From positions 147,501-211,500 of the forward strand of contig CALNXK010000158.1 in assembly GCA_942486035.1 (NCBI GenBank): DNA of 64,000 nucleotides. Direction: 5' to 3'. The translations under genes and the position numbers were made by a program. The number at the start of each line of letters is the position of its first letter. Positions within the stretch are counted from its first letter, which is position 1. Below the pieces are notes generated by a model, which had not been told where the DNA came from, made no database searches, and saw only the letters and a list, made by a program, of their open reading frames with translations. This DNA comes from Porites lobata (taxonomy: Eukaryota > Cnidaria > Anthozoa > Scleractinia > Poritidae). Of the stretch, positions 10,261 through 20,340 are shown one piece after another.

Positions 10261-11663
10261 ATGCTTCAACGGCCTTTTTGAAGTGGAGCCAAAGTCAGCT
10301 TTGCTCATTCTACAACAGTACCACGAGCCAGTTAATGATTACTCCTTGGGACCAGGATAACACCATGGACATTGATGAGGTGTATGTACAATTAACACTG
10401 CTGAGAGATAACAGAAAACTTGCTGGAACAACTAAAGAAAAGCTTAAAGATTATAGCGAGATATTTGCAAGCCATGGTCATCAGCTAATTCCTAAGAGAA
10501 TTTTAGTTTACGGGAGACCAGGAATAGGAAAGTCGACGTTCACTAAGAAACTCGTCGTGGACTGGTCACGTGGTAACAAAGAAAGCCTAGAGAAATTTGC
10601 TGTTGTACTTTTAATCAAGCTCCGAGATGTTTGCAACAGGCAAGATTTCTGTGACATGCTACAAAAGGCCGAACTGTTGTCTGCTGATGACCCTATGGTG
10701 TTTGGCCAGTTGTATGATTACATCCTTCGTAACCAACAGAAAGTCCTACTTATTTTAGACGGCTATGATGAATACAGCGCCGAAAAATCAACGCCAGTTC
10801 ATCAGATTTGGAAAGGCAGTCTGTTGAGAGATTGTACTCTTCTTGTGACAACTCGACCGCTGAAAAACGATGAGTTAAGACCAGGAAGTCATGCTCAGTT
10901 TGAAATTTGTGGGTTTGATCGGTGGCAAGTTGAAAGGTTTGCACTTAAGTTTCTTCGCGACCAAACAGAAGTAGACGAGTTTGTATATTTTTTGTATGAA
11001 CGGGACCTGTGGGACTTGGCGGAAATACCACTCCTCCTGTTAATGTTGGTTCTAAGCTGCAATAAATATCAAGAACCATCAACATCCCGCCGCGCAAATG
11101 TGTATAAAAGTTTTTGTCAGACGCTACTTGATCACGTCTCCGCCAAAACCTCAGATGAGACATTTAGAAGCATGGATGAATACAAGGAAGACCTCGCAAA
11201 GTTGGGAGAACTTGCATGGGACGCACTTTTAAATGGCCGTCTATACTTCAAGCTCAGCAACCTTCCTGAGTACATTCGGTTGCTCATTGTAAAGTTTATC
11301 GATTTTGGCTTTCTACAAACATCCAATCTTTCTAACTCTCCTCGTCCTGAGAAACTGGCGTTCTTTCTTCATAAATCGGTACAAGAATTTCTTTCTGCAT
11401 TATTTATTGTTCGCGATTTGAAGAATGCAAACGAAGCTTTCGATTGTCTGTCGAAAGTCGACTCATTTGAACCATTCAAGGAGCTATTTGAAGTTTTTCA
11501 GCGTAGTATTTTTGACGAACTTCGAGGTGTTTCATCTGGTGATGAAACACTGTGTCGAATGTTTGATATTTCTTCTCAAACAAAATCATTTTTGAAGGAG
11601 AAATTAAGGATTCAAATACTAAGCAGTGTTTCATCCGATTTCCAAACACTCATTAAACATTAA
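10261..11663 (+). CDS. Copy A exon: NACHT NTPase domain
   Basis: The exon opens after TATAAACAG with the pre-NACHT signature ITPWDQDNTMDIDEVYVQL, common in cnidarian NLRs. Walker A is GRPGIGKST (about 10510-10536). Walker B is VLLILDGYDE (about 10744-10773). Sensor 1 is LLVTTRP, and the winged-helix-like region has FLHKSVQEFLSALF near 11370. All key ATP-binding residues are present, so this module should bind and hydrolyse nucleotide and drive assembly.

The open frame ends at TAA 11661-11663. The LRR frame begins after about 11687 in another phase. A short intron with an acceptor at TTTGTTTCTCAG (to 11719) would bridge them if a donor upstream of 11661 is used, but no strong donor is evident. 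Otherwise the copy is broken here. Confidence 0.88.
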
Positions 11664-11686
11664 TTTCCTTTGTATTTTCTTAATGA

Positions 11687-13407
11687 ATTATTAATGAGTT
11701 TGAGAAATTTGTTTCTCAGTTGTCATCAGAAGCTAGCGTTGTTGTTTTTAGCCATCTGAAGATGATAGGAGAAAAAGAAGGTGTGACAGGTGACAACTTC
11801 TGCGGTGAAAACCCTTCTGTTAAGGGGCTCACTAAAGAACAAAAAGAGTTTTATAATACCAGTCTCGAATTGTTCCTTTCCTGCCCCGCATCAGAAAGGC
11901 AAGCCGTTTATCCTTCATTTCTACAATGCGTTAAGGGTGTTATAGTGATAGATGTTGATGATCACCTGCCTACAGTTGCTAGAGAACATTGTTTGAGATC
12001 AACAAGTTTTCATAAGCCAGATTATGTATTTTTTAAAACTAGGTCTGTACGTGATTTACTACGACATGAGGGTGATCAGATGTTCTCTGTAATGTGCGAT
12101 TTGGACACCGTTGTTCAAACATGTGATGGTGATGCAAAATTTGTGAATACGTACTACGATCTAAAACCTGATGACTTTGTCGTGAAGAAAGATGGACAGC
12201 AATTAGTGTTCTATTTAACTCGCCTTGATTCATTGGGACTTATCGATCGTCTGAAACACGTTGAACTGCTTACTAGATCATTAATATCAGCACCAAAGTC
12301 CTCTCTTCAAGAGCCTGATCACGTGTCACAGAATCATGATGTTTGCAGCTCATTGGATTTAACTGAGAAAACATCTGACCAGACTCTGACACACTCTCTG
12401 TCATATTTGAGACAGATAAAAATTTCGGATCCAGCAAGTGAACTTCTTAGTATTCTTTATAATCTTCGTCATTTTTCTCGCCTAGCTGAGCTTGTTTTAA
12501 GTGGTGTTGGTGTGGGGAATCAAGAATGTCAGTTACTTGCCACTGCTTTAAAGTATGTTAATCAGTTACGATTACTTAGGTTATCAAGTAACCCACTCGG
12601 TCACGGGATAAGTGCGCTTGCCAAACACCTGCGCAATGTACCTCATCTGGAATGGCTGTGCCTGAATGATACACAGATGGGTGAAGAAGAAGTCACAGCT
12701 TTAGCCCGTAGTTTGCAGAATGTGACTCAGCTGAGTAAACTTGACTTATCAAACAACCCACTCGGTCACGGGATAAGTGAACTTGCCAAACATCTGCACA
12801 GTGTACCTCATCTGAAAGAACTGTACCTGAATGATACACAGATGGGTGAGGAGGAAGTCACAGCTTTAGCCCATAGTTTAAAGAATGTGACTCAGCTGAG
12901 TAAACTTCACTTATCAAACAACCCACTCGGTCACGGGATAAGTGAGCTGGCCAAACACCTGCACAATGTACCTCATCTGAAAGAGTTCTACGTCATTGAT
13001 ACACAGATGGGTGAAGAGGAAGTTACAGTTTTAGCCCATAGTTTAAAAAATATGACTCAGCTGAGTAAACTTTCCTTATCATACAACCCACTCGGTCACG
13101 GAATAAGTGAGTTTGCCAGACATCTTCACAGTGTACCTCAACTGAAAAAGCTGCACCTGTATGTTACACAGATGGGTGAAGAGAAAGTCACAGCTTTAGC
13201 CCTTGCACTCGTCTACGTACCAGACCTGAAGCTCCTTTCGCTTGACAAAAATCTGCTAAACCGCGGTGTGACTGAACTAATCAAGTGCCTCAGAAGTAGT
13301 CCTCAGCTTCCTGGTCTCTGCCTCACTCAAGTTCAACTGACGAAGAAAGAAGCCACCGAGCTGTCTTAGCAAGTGAAAGGAACATGTACTTGGAGTCAGA
13401 TTACCAT
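11687..13407 (+). CDS. Copy A: NACHT-LRR linker region and leucine-rich repeats
   Basis: The first ~190 residues (to about 12270) form a linker with no domain I recognise; it has ERQAVYPSFLQCVKGVIVID and a Cys/Asp-rich middle. From about 12400 it encodes ribonuclease-inhibitor-type LRRs in alternating 28-residue units: NPLGHGISELAKHLH, then TQMGEEEVTALAHSL. The 168-bp double unit recurs near 12589, 12757, 12925 and 13093 and is almost identical in DNA. The LRRs are the expected sensor.

The frame ends at TAG 13367-13369 because two bases are missing relative to copy B (CTGTCTTAG against CTGTGTACTTTAG). The donor CAT/GTAAGTTTC at 13407/13408 is conserved with B, so the exon originally ran on. 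Confidence 0.8.
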
Positions 13408-14679
13408 GTAAGTTTCTCTTTTGTAATTTGCATTATTAATGCTCGTAGTACCCAGGAACTTCCTGGTAGACGAGAATGAACCGTTCCTTAAAGGGGCTGT
13501 GTCACTATTTTTATTCATCCTAAAAAAATTCAAAACTTTGTAAAAAGAAACTCTTGTCACTTAGTGGTCCTTTCTTGTCAACAATTGCTATTGCGTTATC
13601 TTTTTGTAGATGTCCACGTTGGAAATAGATTGCAATATCATATTCCGTCAACAATGATTCTACGTCAATGGACTAAATTGGATTTCAATATCAAATTCAA
13701 GTTCTGTTAACGACTACTCTATTAGTGTACTAAAATCATTAATAAGTGGCCGGGATGGTTTTGCTTTCATGTTTGGATTTCCTTAGCGTTTTCTTAAAAA
13801 GCCAACTTAAAAAATGAATGGGGTTTGTTCCTGACTATAGAACTTAAATACTATTCAATTCTTGCTCTTGTAACGTTACGGTTAAGCATGTATTTGAGGT
13901 TAAATCTCGGGATGATGCGCAGCGATGCAGTGAATATAAGTGACAGTTAACGTTCGGCGGTCCCGTCTGATAACTAACGTACAGTTGGAGAAAAAATAAG
14001 GCGAGCGATAATTTGGCTGTGGTACAGACATAACACTGGATAATATACCGGCTTGTACGAGTTCCCGGATCTCGTACAAGTGAGCTTCCTCGCAGACTAG
14101 AGGTACAAGGTCGTTGAAATCACTGAGGGGAACTCGTTGGTAACTCATCTCAAGGTAATTAGTATGTGTAATCAAATGGTAAACTCGTGAAACTAGGGAA
14201 TAATTTCGAAATTATTAGGAACTGGACAAAACGCAAGTTAAATTATTTCCTAATTTCACGAGTATACCATTTGATTACCTATCAATATCATGGGTGACGA
14301 ATTAGGATTGCAATCGTGGATTTTTGACATGTTTATCATTTATCGCATTGATCGGAGGACTCCACGCGCTCCACGCACAAATCATGCTATTATTTGTTTA
14401 TACTACTACCCGCAAAAGGTTTGTAATTTTCACGTGTAGTTATTTCAAATTAAGCAGAAATACCACTGCTCTAAGCCATCAAATTACAGAAATTTCTCAT
14501 GTTTTAGTATAGGTAATAGCATGATTTGTAGTGATATTTGGTATAAATACCACAAATGATATTTCGAAAAAAATTTGAGACAATTTTGAAATATCACGAG
14601 TTGTATTTGTGCCAAATATCACGTACAAATCATGCCATTATTTGTTTATACCACTACCCGCCAAACGTTTGTAATTTTC

Positions 14680-14712
<33 letters not shown>

Positions 14713-15318
14713 ACTGCCCTAAGCCAATCAAATTGCAGAAATTTCTCATGTTGTAGTATAAGTGCTGAAATTTCGCGCCAAAATTAAGGAGTAATTTGTC
14801 ACCCATGATATTTAACAATTATTTCACGATTGCGCGTTGGGTTTGAGTTGGCTACAGTCGCGAGTATAAAAATTGTTTTATTAAAGACGCCCACAAAATA
14901 TCGAGAATTCTTCCCGACTTTATTTGTTAAAACAACCGTTTTTCAGCTTGTTGGTAATTTTGAGCAGACTCGAGGCAGACGCGTACAGTTACCATATTTG
15001 GAAAGCATGGTATAATGGCTCATATACCATGATGGCTAAGCCAATCAGAGCTCTAGAATTGCATTATGCAATTAATATGATTCAGTTTAAAAAAATAATA
15101 GTTATATCACTTACAAGTATGCTTATTGTATACTGTTGAAATACAAAAATTAATTTTTGCAAGTCCTCACAACTAAAATTACATCACAGTAGAATAAACA
15201 ACTAAAACTATCGTACTTGAAAACTCTTAAATTGTTACTCTTTATTGGAATGAAGTTGATGTGAACTGCCTAAAAAATCAAGCGTTTCAAATCCGTTGCT
15301 GTTTGTCTTCTTTATTAG
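13408..15318. other. Copy A last intron, with nested palindromic repeats
   Basis: The intron starts GTAAGTTTC and ends TTTATTAG. An inverted repeat at about 14168-14280 has arms TAATCAAATGGTA and TACCATTTGATTA. A direct duplication has copies near 14380-14520 and 14627-14765 (CAAATCATGC, ATTATTTGTTTATAC). The spacer between them, GTGATATTTGG to CCAAATATCAC (about 14531-14622), is itself inverted. I read this as overlapping MITEs; no gene. Confidence 0.65.
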
Positions 15319-15408
15319 ACCAAGGTTAATGGTTTGCCGCCTCGCTATCCCCGCCTAGTTACTGAGACAGAACTACAAGAAAAGGGAGTCATATTTGATG
15401 AAAAGTGA
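15319..15408 (+). CDS. Copy A terminal exon
   Basis: This 90-base exon follows TCTTTATTAG and encodes 29 residues ending ELQEKGVIFDEK before TGA. The counterpart in copy B (42814-42888) ends ELRKKGVTFDEE before TGA at the same codon. The conserved tail and stop in both copies support this as the true C-terminus. Because copy A is out of frame at the end of the previous exon, this tail would not be reached without correction. Confidence 0.75.
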   Translation, partial: TKVNGLPPRYPRLVTETELQEKGVIFDEK

Positions 15409-15496
15409 AAAATGGTACCCTGTGAGAAGAGAAGAGACCTGGACAGTAAATGAACCACCACCATCCGTGCGACAATCATTTAGGTATTCCCGTATT

Positions 15497-16202
15497 TACA
15501 GTCAAACCAGGTCAAGCGTTCCCGTCGCTAACGAACTAATGAATTCATTCACGGAAAAATGATTTCGCTTGTTGATTCAATAATCCATTCATAAAATGAA
15601 CAATCCAATGTTGATATTTAGCCTCGCTTCCATAATCGAATGATGATTCGATTACTGTTTTTTGAAAAACTATACTTTCCACAAGTTGACATCAGAATTT
15701 TGTTTTTTCCTCTTTTTTTCTGAGAGTCGAGTGCGGGCGAGTTCTGAAGTTCAAACCCAAACAAACTGTTACATGTACGCCAGTTTGCTGCCAGTAATCA
15801 GTGCAACAGACCTAGGCCTGACCTCTTAGAAAACACGACGGTCAAACTGAGGTCAGTGTATGTGCGGTGATTGGTGGATTTCGATCCTCGGCCTTTGTCA
15901 GTTTCTTTGCGTTTGCGGTCTGTCTATTCTAGCTGTTATTTTGATTAAAGGCAATGAAAAACGCAATCGTAAACGGCAGGAAAAGGGAAGCAAATACGAT
16001 TGAACACAACAGACAAGAATAAAGAACAGGTAGATTTTGTTCATAAACCAAATCAACATTTGATTATTGAATCGAGGTACAATTTGACTGTTGGATTATT
16101 CATTTTATGAATGGATTATAGAATCAACAAGCGAAATCATTTTGCCATTAATGAATTCATTAGTTTGTTAGCGACGGGAACGCTTGACCTGGTTTGACTG
16201 TA
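15497..16202. mobile_element. 702-bp TA-flanked MITE (Tc1/mariner-like ends)
   Basis: The element spans 15499-16200. It begins CAGTCAAACCAGGTCAAGCG and ends with the exact inverted form CGCTTGACCTGGTTTGACTG. It is flanked by TA on both sides, and the inverted arms extend about 120 bases. Copy B has the uninterrupted site near 42985 (GTATTTAAAAGATCCC). No transposase is present. TA duplication and CAGT ends fit the Tc1/mariner superfamily, which is an inference. Confidence 0.88.
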
Positions 16203-17280
16203 AAATATCTCTTTGATATCCCTCTAATTTTAGTATTCCCGCACATTCCGGGCACCCCATAATTTAACTATCCTTGCATTTTGGGTATCCCTCTAATTTA
16301 TGTATCCCCGCATTTTGGTGTCACCTTAATCTAACTTTTCGCTTATTTTGGTTGTCTCCCGGATTTAGCATTCCACATATTTTGACCCCCCTGCGCTCAA
16401 ATCCCTGGTGATGTGGGTTAAATCACTGATACTACGCGTGATGAAAACCGCGGTCGTTCAAACAACCAAACCAACTCTAAAACCATTGAACTTCTTTATA
16501 AATGTACTTGTTAGTTATTTAGTTGCGATGTCCTTAAAACAATTGGATTGGATTGTAGTTCTTATCTTATAACCGTCGACAACTAGCTCAACCATAGCTC
16601 TTCAAACAAAAAAGTTGAAAGTCGTGTTTCAACGAACGGGCGATTGCGATCACATGGAGAAAAACCACCAGCCTTCAAAACATTTAATGTTCCTCATAGA
16701 CATGCAACATTAATGATTTTTAAACTTGTGCATGCAATGTCATTTTGTGTGCAAACTAATAGCGCAAGGTAATCTTAAAACAATGACACGTGGACATTTT
16801 ATTCGTCGGAATTCCCGTCCAAGGCACGAAATACAGCGAGTAACTTGCAAGGCAGGCATGATCCAGGCGGGCACATGTCATCGCTCATGCGGCTTACGCT
16901 TGCTATTCAGGTTACGCTGCGAAAGATAGTGCCTTCAAAACAGGAACCCAGATGACAAGGGATGTTAGTATCCCGCTAGGGTACTAGGTGATACTCGTAA
17001 CTCTGACCTGAAATAATGGAAAAACTCACATCACGAGGGATTTGTATACGGAGGTACCCAAAACACAGGGATACCCAAATTACGTTGGAGTACATCAAGA
17101 GATTTTTGTAGTTCTTAGCGTACACACTGCATTCGATGCGTAACTATCATGGGTAAAACCAGAAGTCGATCAACCTAAGAATCTATCATTCAAGTAAGGC
17201 CTGGGATTTTCACACTTTCTTCGAAAATTTGAATTCCTTGAACTCGCAAGCAAATCGATATTGTACACGATGAACATGAG
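16203..17280. other. 3' flank of copy A, collinear with the flank of copy B
   Basis: It matches 42990-43870, sharing TTTGATATCCCT runs, TGTATACGGAGGTACCCAAA and ACACAGGGATACCCAAATTA. Many short words related to TATCCC...AATTTAAGTATCCC recur, giving a low-complexity look at 16205-16390. No coding sequence was recognised. The site near 17160 (AAAACCAGAAGTC) is empty where B carries a MITE. Confidence 0.65.
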
Positions 17281-17301
17281 TGTATGAACACGAACTTATT
17301 A

Positions 17302-19330
17302 ATTGTTCATTAGCAGTGACTAAAATCAGTTCAGTGTAAATGTTGACATAACTTGGTGGTCGTACGTTTTGTTGATGTGTCTCGCTGGGACAGTATACAC
17401 GCTTTCAAGTGCAGGGTGGTTTTATCTATAACAGTTTTAAGAAAATGTGGATTCCATGAAGTGGCAAACAAATGAACATTGTACAATACGATGAACTTGC
17501 GTTTTAAACTGTACATAATTTGCGTATATACGGTGACGAACTCATAATGCTACATTTTAAATAATGTTAGTTTTTTTTTCAAGTAATGCAGATGAGATTA
17601 TATGTAAAATGTAAAACTACTTTCTGAATTCCGATTCAGGTTCAGAGTAAATTTGTTGCCTACACTGTTCATTAGCAGTGACTAATAACAGTTCAGTGCG
17701 TTTATTTTGATATTAATGCTGATTTACTTAGCTGTGGCAATATTTAGAATGCATCTAGATGCAGCGCAAGTTTCTCAGTTTTATGAAATAAGTAGACACA
17801 CAATTGACAAAGCAGCATTGTGAAACTGAATATGCGCTTCAAACTATACGTCATTTACGCATACGCAGTAATGTGTTTTTGCTAACAATATTAGTTATTG
17901 TAGCTGATGCAGATAAAGTTTTTCCATCTGCATTTTTAGTTAGTCTTATTTAAAAAAAATTAAGGTCGCTATCTGGATTCAGATCTCTGTTTGGAAATTT
18001 GTTGCTTGTGCTGTTCATTAGCAGTGACTAATAACAGTTTAGTGTGTTTACTCCGATTGTGCAATAGACAGTGATTTATTTATAATAGTACCATGCAAAT
18101 TTATCATAAAAAATAGTCACTCTCTGGATTCAGATCCAGGTTTTAAGTAAATTTGTTGTATGAACTGTTCATTAGCAGTGACTAATAAGAGTTTAGTGTG
18201 TTAAATGATATGACTCTGATCCTATTTTTCGTAAAAGTGATTAACTAAAGCAATATACACGCTTCCAAGTGAAAAGCAAGCTTCCTTTTCACTTATAACA
18301 AAAATGTAATTTCCATGAACTGACAAACATATCAGGAGTGACGATACAAAGAACATGATCTTTCAACTGTTCATCATTACATATTTTATAGTGATGTTTC
18401 ATAATACAAGGATTTAGATTTCGTTTGTGTAAGCGATACCACTGTAATTATTCCTACCTGTCAGTTTACTGAAATTGATTCAGATCCAGGCTCGGAGTAA
18501 ATTTGTTGCATGTACTGTTTATCACCAGTGCCTAATAACAGTTTAGTGTTTTAGCGAAATTACTCCGATCGTTCATTTTGTTATTGAAACTGATTCAATA
18601 GCTGGGGTAATGTTAATGCATCTAAGTGCAGGGCACGTTTTTCAAGCTATTTCCACATTATACCGGATAGATTACCGTGCCTACACGAAAAGCACTCCGG
18701 TATTTTGTATGAACACCTATCCGATATGTGACTCTCCACTTTAGAGATCCCGTACGCGTGGCACAGCCTCGCTCCGCTTTTGAAATCGCGCAGTGATCAC
18801 TGCTGTTATGTGTAAACAGAAGCCCTATCCAGTATGGTTTCGTGCCAGCGAAAAAGCTATCCGGCAGCCTAGTCCCTAAGCGTTCTCTCTTGCCCCGTTG
18901 TCCGCGCGAAGTCTCTCGGTGACGTCACAGCTCACGGTAGAGTCCAGGATTGACCGAGCCGAGAAAGCCTAGGGACTAGGCTGGCTATCCGATATAGTCT
19001 GAACAGAGCCTGAGAAACATGCGCTGCACTAAGATGCAAGTTAATTTTTTTTTCTTCATTTAATCAAAATGTAGCGAGTTGTTGAACAAATCTGCTTTGT
19101 AAATATGATGTACATCATTTACGTATGTGTAGTGATGTAGTTAAAAAATTAGATTCATTTTAGTTTTATTGCTAACTTGGGTTAGTTTTTGTAGCATTTG
19201 CAGATGAGGTTATCCCCATGTGCATTTTTAAAATATTTTAAAAATTTAAGATCGCTCTCTGGATTCAGCTTCAGGTCAGTTAATTTGTCGCATGAACTGT
19301 TCATTATCAGTAACTAATAACAGTTACTTC
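17302..19330. repeat. Hairpin-bearing degenerate satellite, array 1
   Basis: At least six units carry the inverted pair CTGTTCATTAG and CTAATAACAG around a 6-base CAGTGA loop, followed by TTCAGTGTG. Starts are near 17303, 17665, 18011, 18165, 18515 and 19297. Most are preceded by TTCAGATCCAGG and AGTAAATTTGTTGC. Spacing is irregular, about 150-360 bases, with one 780-base gap that holds inserted elements at 18640-19015. The same family recurs at 29.3-30.4 kb and 45.0-46.3 kb. It is non-coding and its nature is unknown. Confidence 0.75.
18856..18991. mobile_element. 119-bp MITE with 8-bp target duplication
   Basis: The element at about 18865-18983 has ends CAGCCTAGTCCCTA and its inverse TAGGGACTAGGCTG. 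It is flanked by GCTATCCG on both sides (18856-18863 and 18984-18991). An 8-bp duplication suggests a hAT-type element. It is inserted into another repeat containing several ATCCGGTAT-like words. Confidence 0.7.
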
Positions 19331-20340
19331 GATCGTACTTTTTTTTTTTTGCCTAGATTACTGAGAGGGCAGAGTTGGGCGATTTAACCAGTTTCTACCA
19401 AAATAAAGATTCCATGAACTAGCAGACAAACCAGTATTGTACGATACGGTGAACCTGCGGTTTAACACGGGTCACCAAAGCGTAATATGAACAATTGTTT
19501 GGGAAATAAAACCTGGAATGAATACGTTAGATAAACTAAAACAAGTAACTTTTCGTAATAAAGTGGTAGTGGAGCAACATGGTGTTGTTTTCTCCGTCCC
19601 TGTTAGGTCTGCACGCAGTTTAAGAATGCACGATATAGAATATGGTAAGAGGAAGACTGGCCGCACTTTTAGAGCGCTGGACTTGAAATCCGGATTCATG
19701 CTGAGAGTTGCTCGTTAGGACCTGGCTTCTGCCCATCACAAATCAGATATGCGATAGAAACTGAACTGTAGCTTGATTGCATACTTGCATATTAATGCAT
19801 TCCCCGGGGGGTACTCACCAGAGTTTTCTCGGGGAGGCTCCGCTCCGAGGTCCAACCCCTTATCCTTTTTACCGTAATTCTTCTATTAATTCTCCCCCTC
19901 TCAAATAAGCCCCTTCCCTCTATTAAGCCCCCCTCTTTTCAGGGGAAGAAAGTCAATAAGCCCCCCTCCTCTCTATTAAGCTCCCGCTTCCTCTCCTCTC
20001 TTAACTGATCTTCACTAATAAATGATAGACTGGTGCAGTTTACATTCTTTAACACGACAGCTGACCAGTTTGATTCAAGTATCTTTTAAAGTCTCTGTCT
20101 CTGGGTTGCGACATACGAATATTATATACATATGTCTGAGGACATTATACGTAGGGCTTACATCAAGTAATAACCTAGGGAAAGCTATTATAACTCCTCA
20201 TTATTGTAACTTTGCGGTGAGCATTTAACCCCGGGGCACTGATATTGCTTCTTTTTATCATAAATTATTCCTGTATCGAAAACGCCAAATTATATGCTTT
20301 GTTTAATGAAGCAAAAAAGTCATTTTCTGCGAAAGCTGCT
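19331..20340. other. Spacer between satellite and 3-kb array
   Basis: No gene is supported. A C/T-rich stretch at about 19880-20000 repeats AAGCCCCCCTC-like words. A 66-codon open frame at 19518-19718 has no recognisable motif. Confidence 0.5.

Larger units (their letters stand above)
3030..15408 (+). pseudogene. NLR copy A: GT4 - PNP - NACHT - LRR, with several frame lesions
   Basis: Six exons can be placed: 3030-4259, 5178-5918, 7775-7960, 9070-9126, 10261-13407 and 15319-15408. The joins after exons 1-4 are all phase 1 and the last is phase 0. The order is glycosyltransferase, nucleosidase, linker, NACHT ATPase, leucine-rich repeats, then a short tail ending in TGA at 15406-15408. This is the layout of an intracellular NLR immune receptor with two fused enzymes.

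Three defects break the reading frame: two extra bases near 3209-3212, stops in all simple continuations between 11654 and 11694, and two missing bases near 13364 giving TAG at 13367. Copy C is clean at the first of these. The parts may be a recent pseudogene, or the sequence may carry assembly errors; an unrecognised short intron could explain the second defect. An upstream first exon is missing from this model. Confidence 0.75.

Noticed and set aside
17302..19330. CRISPR array
   Set aside because: The repeated hairpin has irregular spacing of 150-780 bases, degenerate repeats and a eukaryotic setting; there are no cas genes.
19518..19718. 66-codon plus-strand frame (DKLKQVTFRNKVVVEQ...)
   Set aside because: It looks protein-like at first, but has no match I recognise, an antisense frame of equal length and no gene context.
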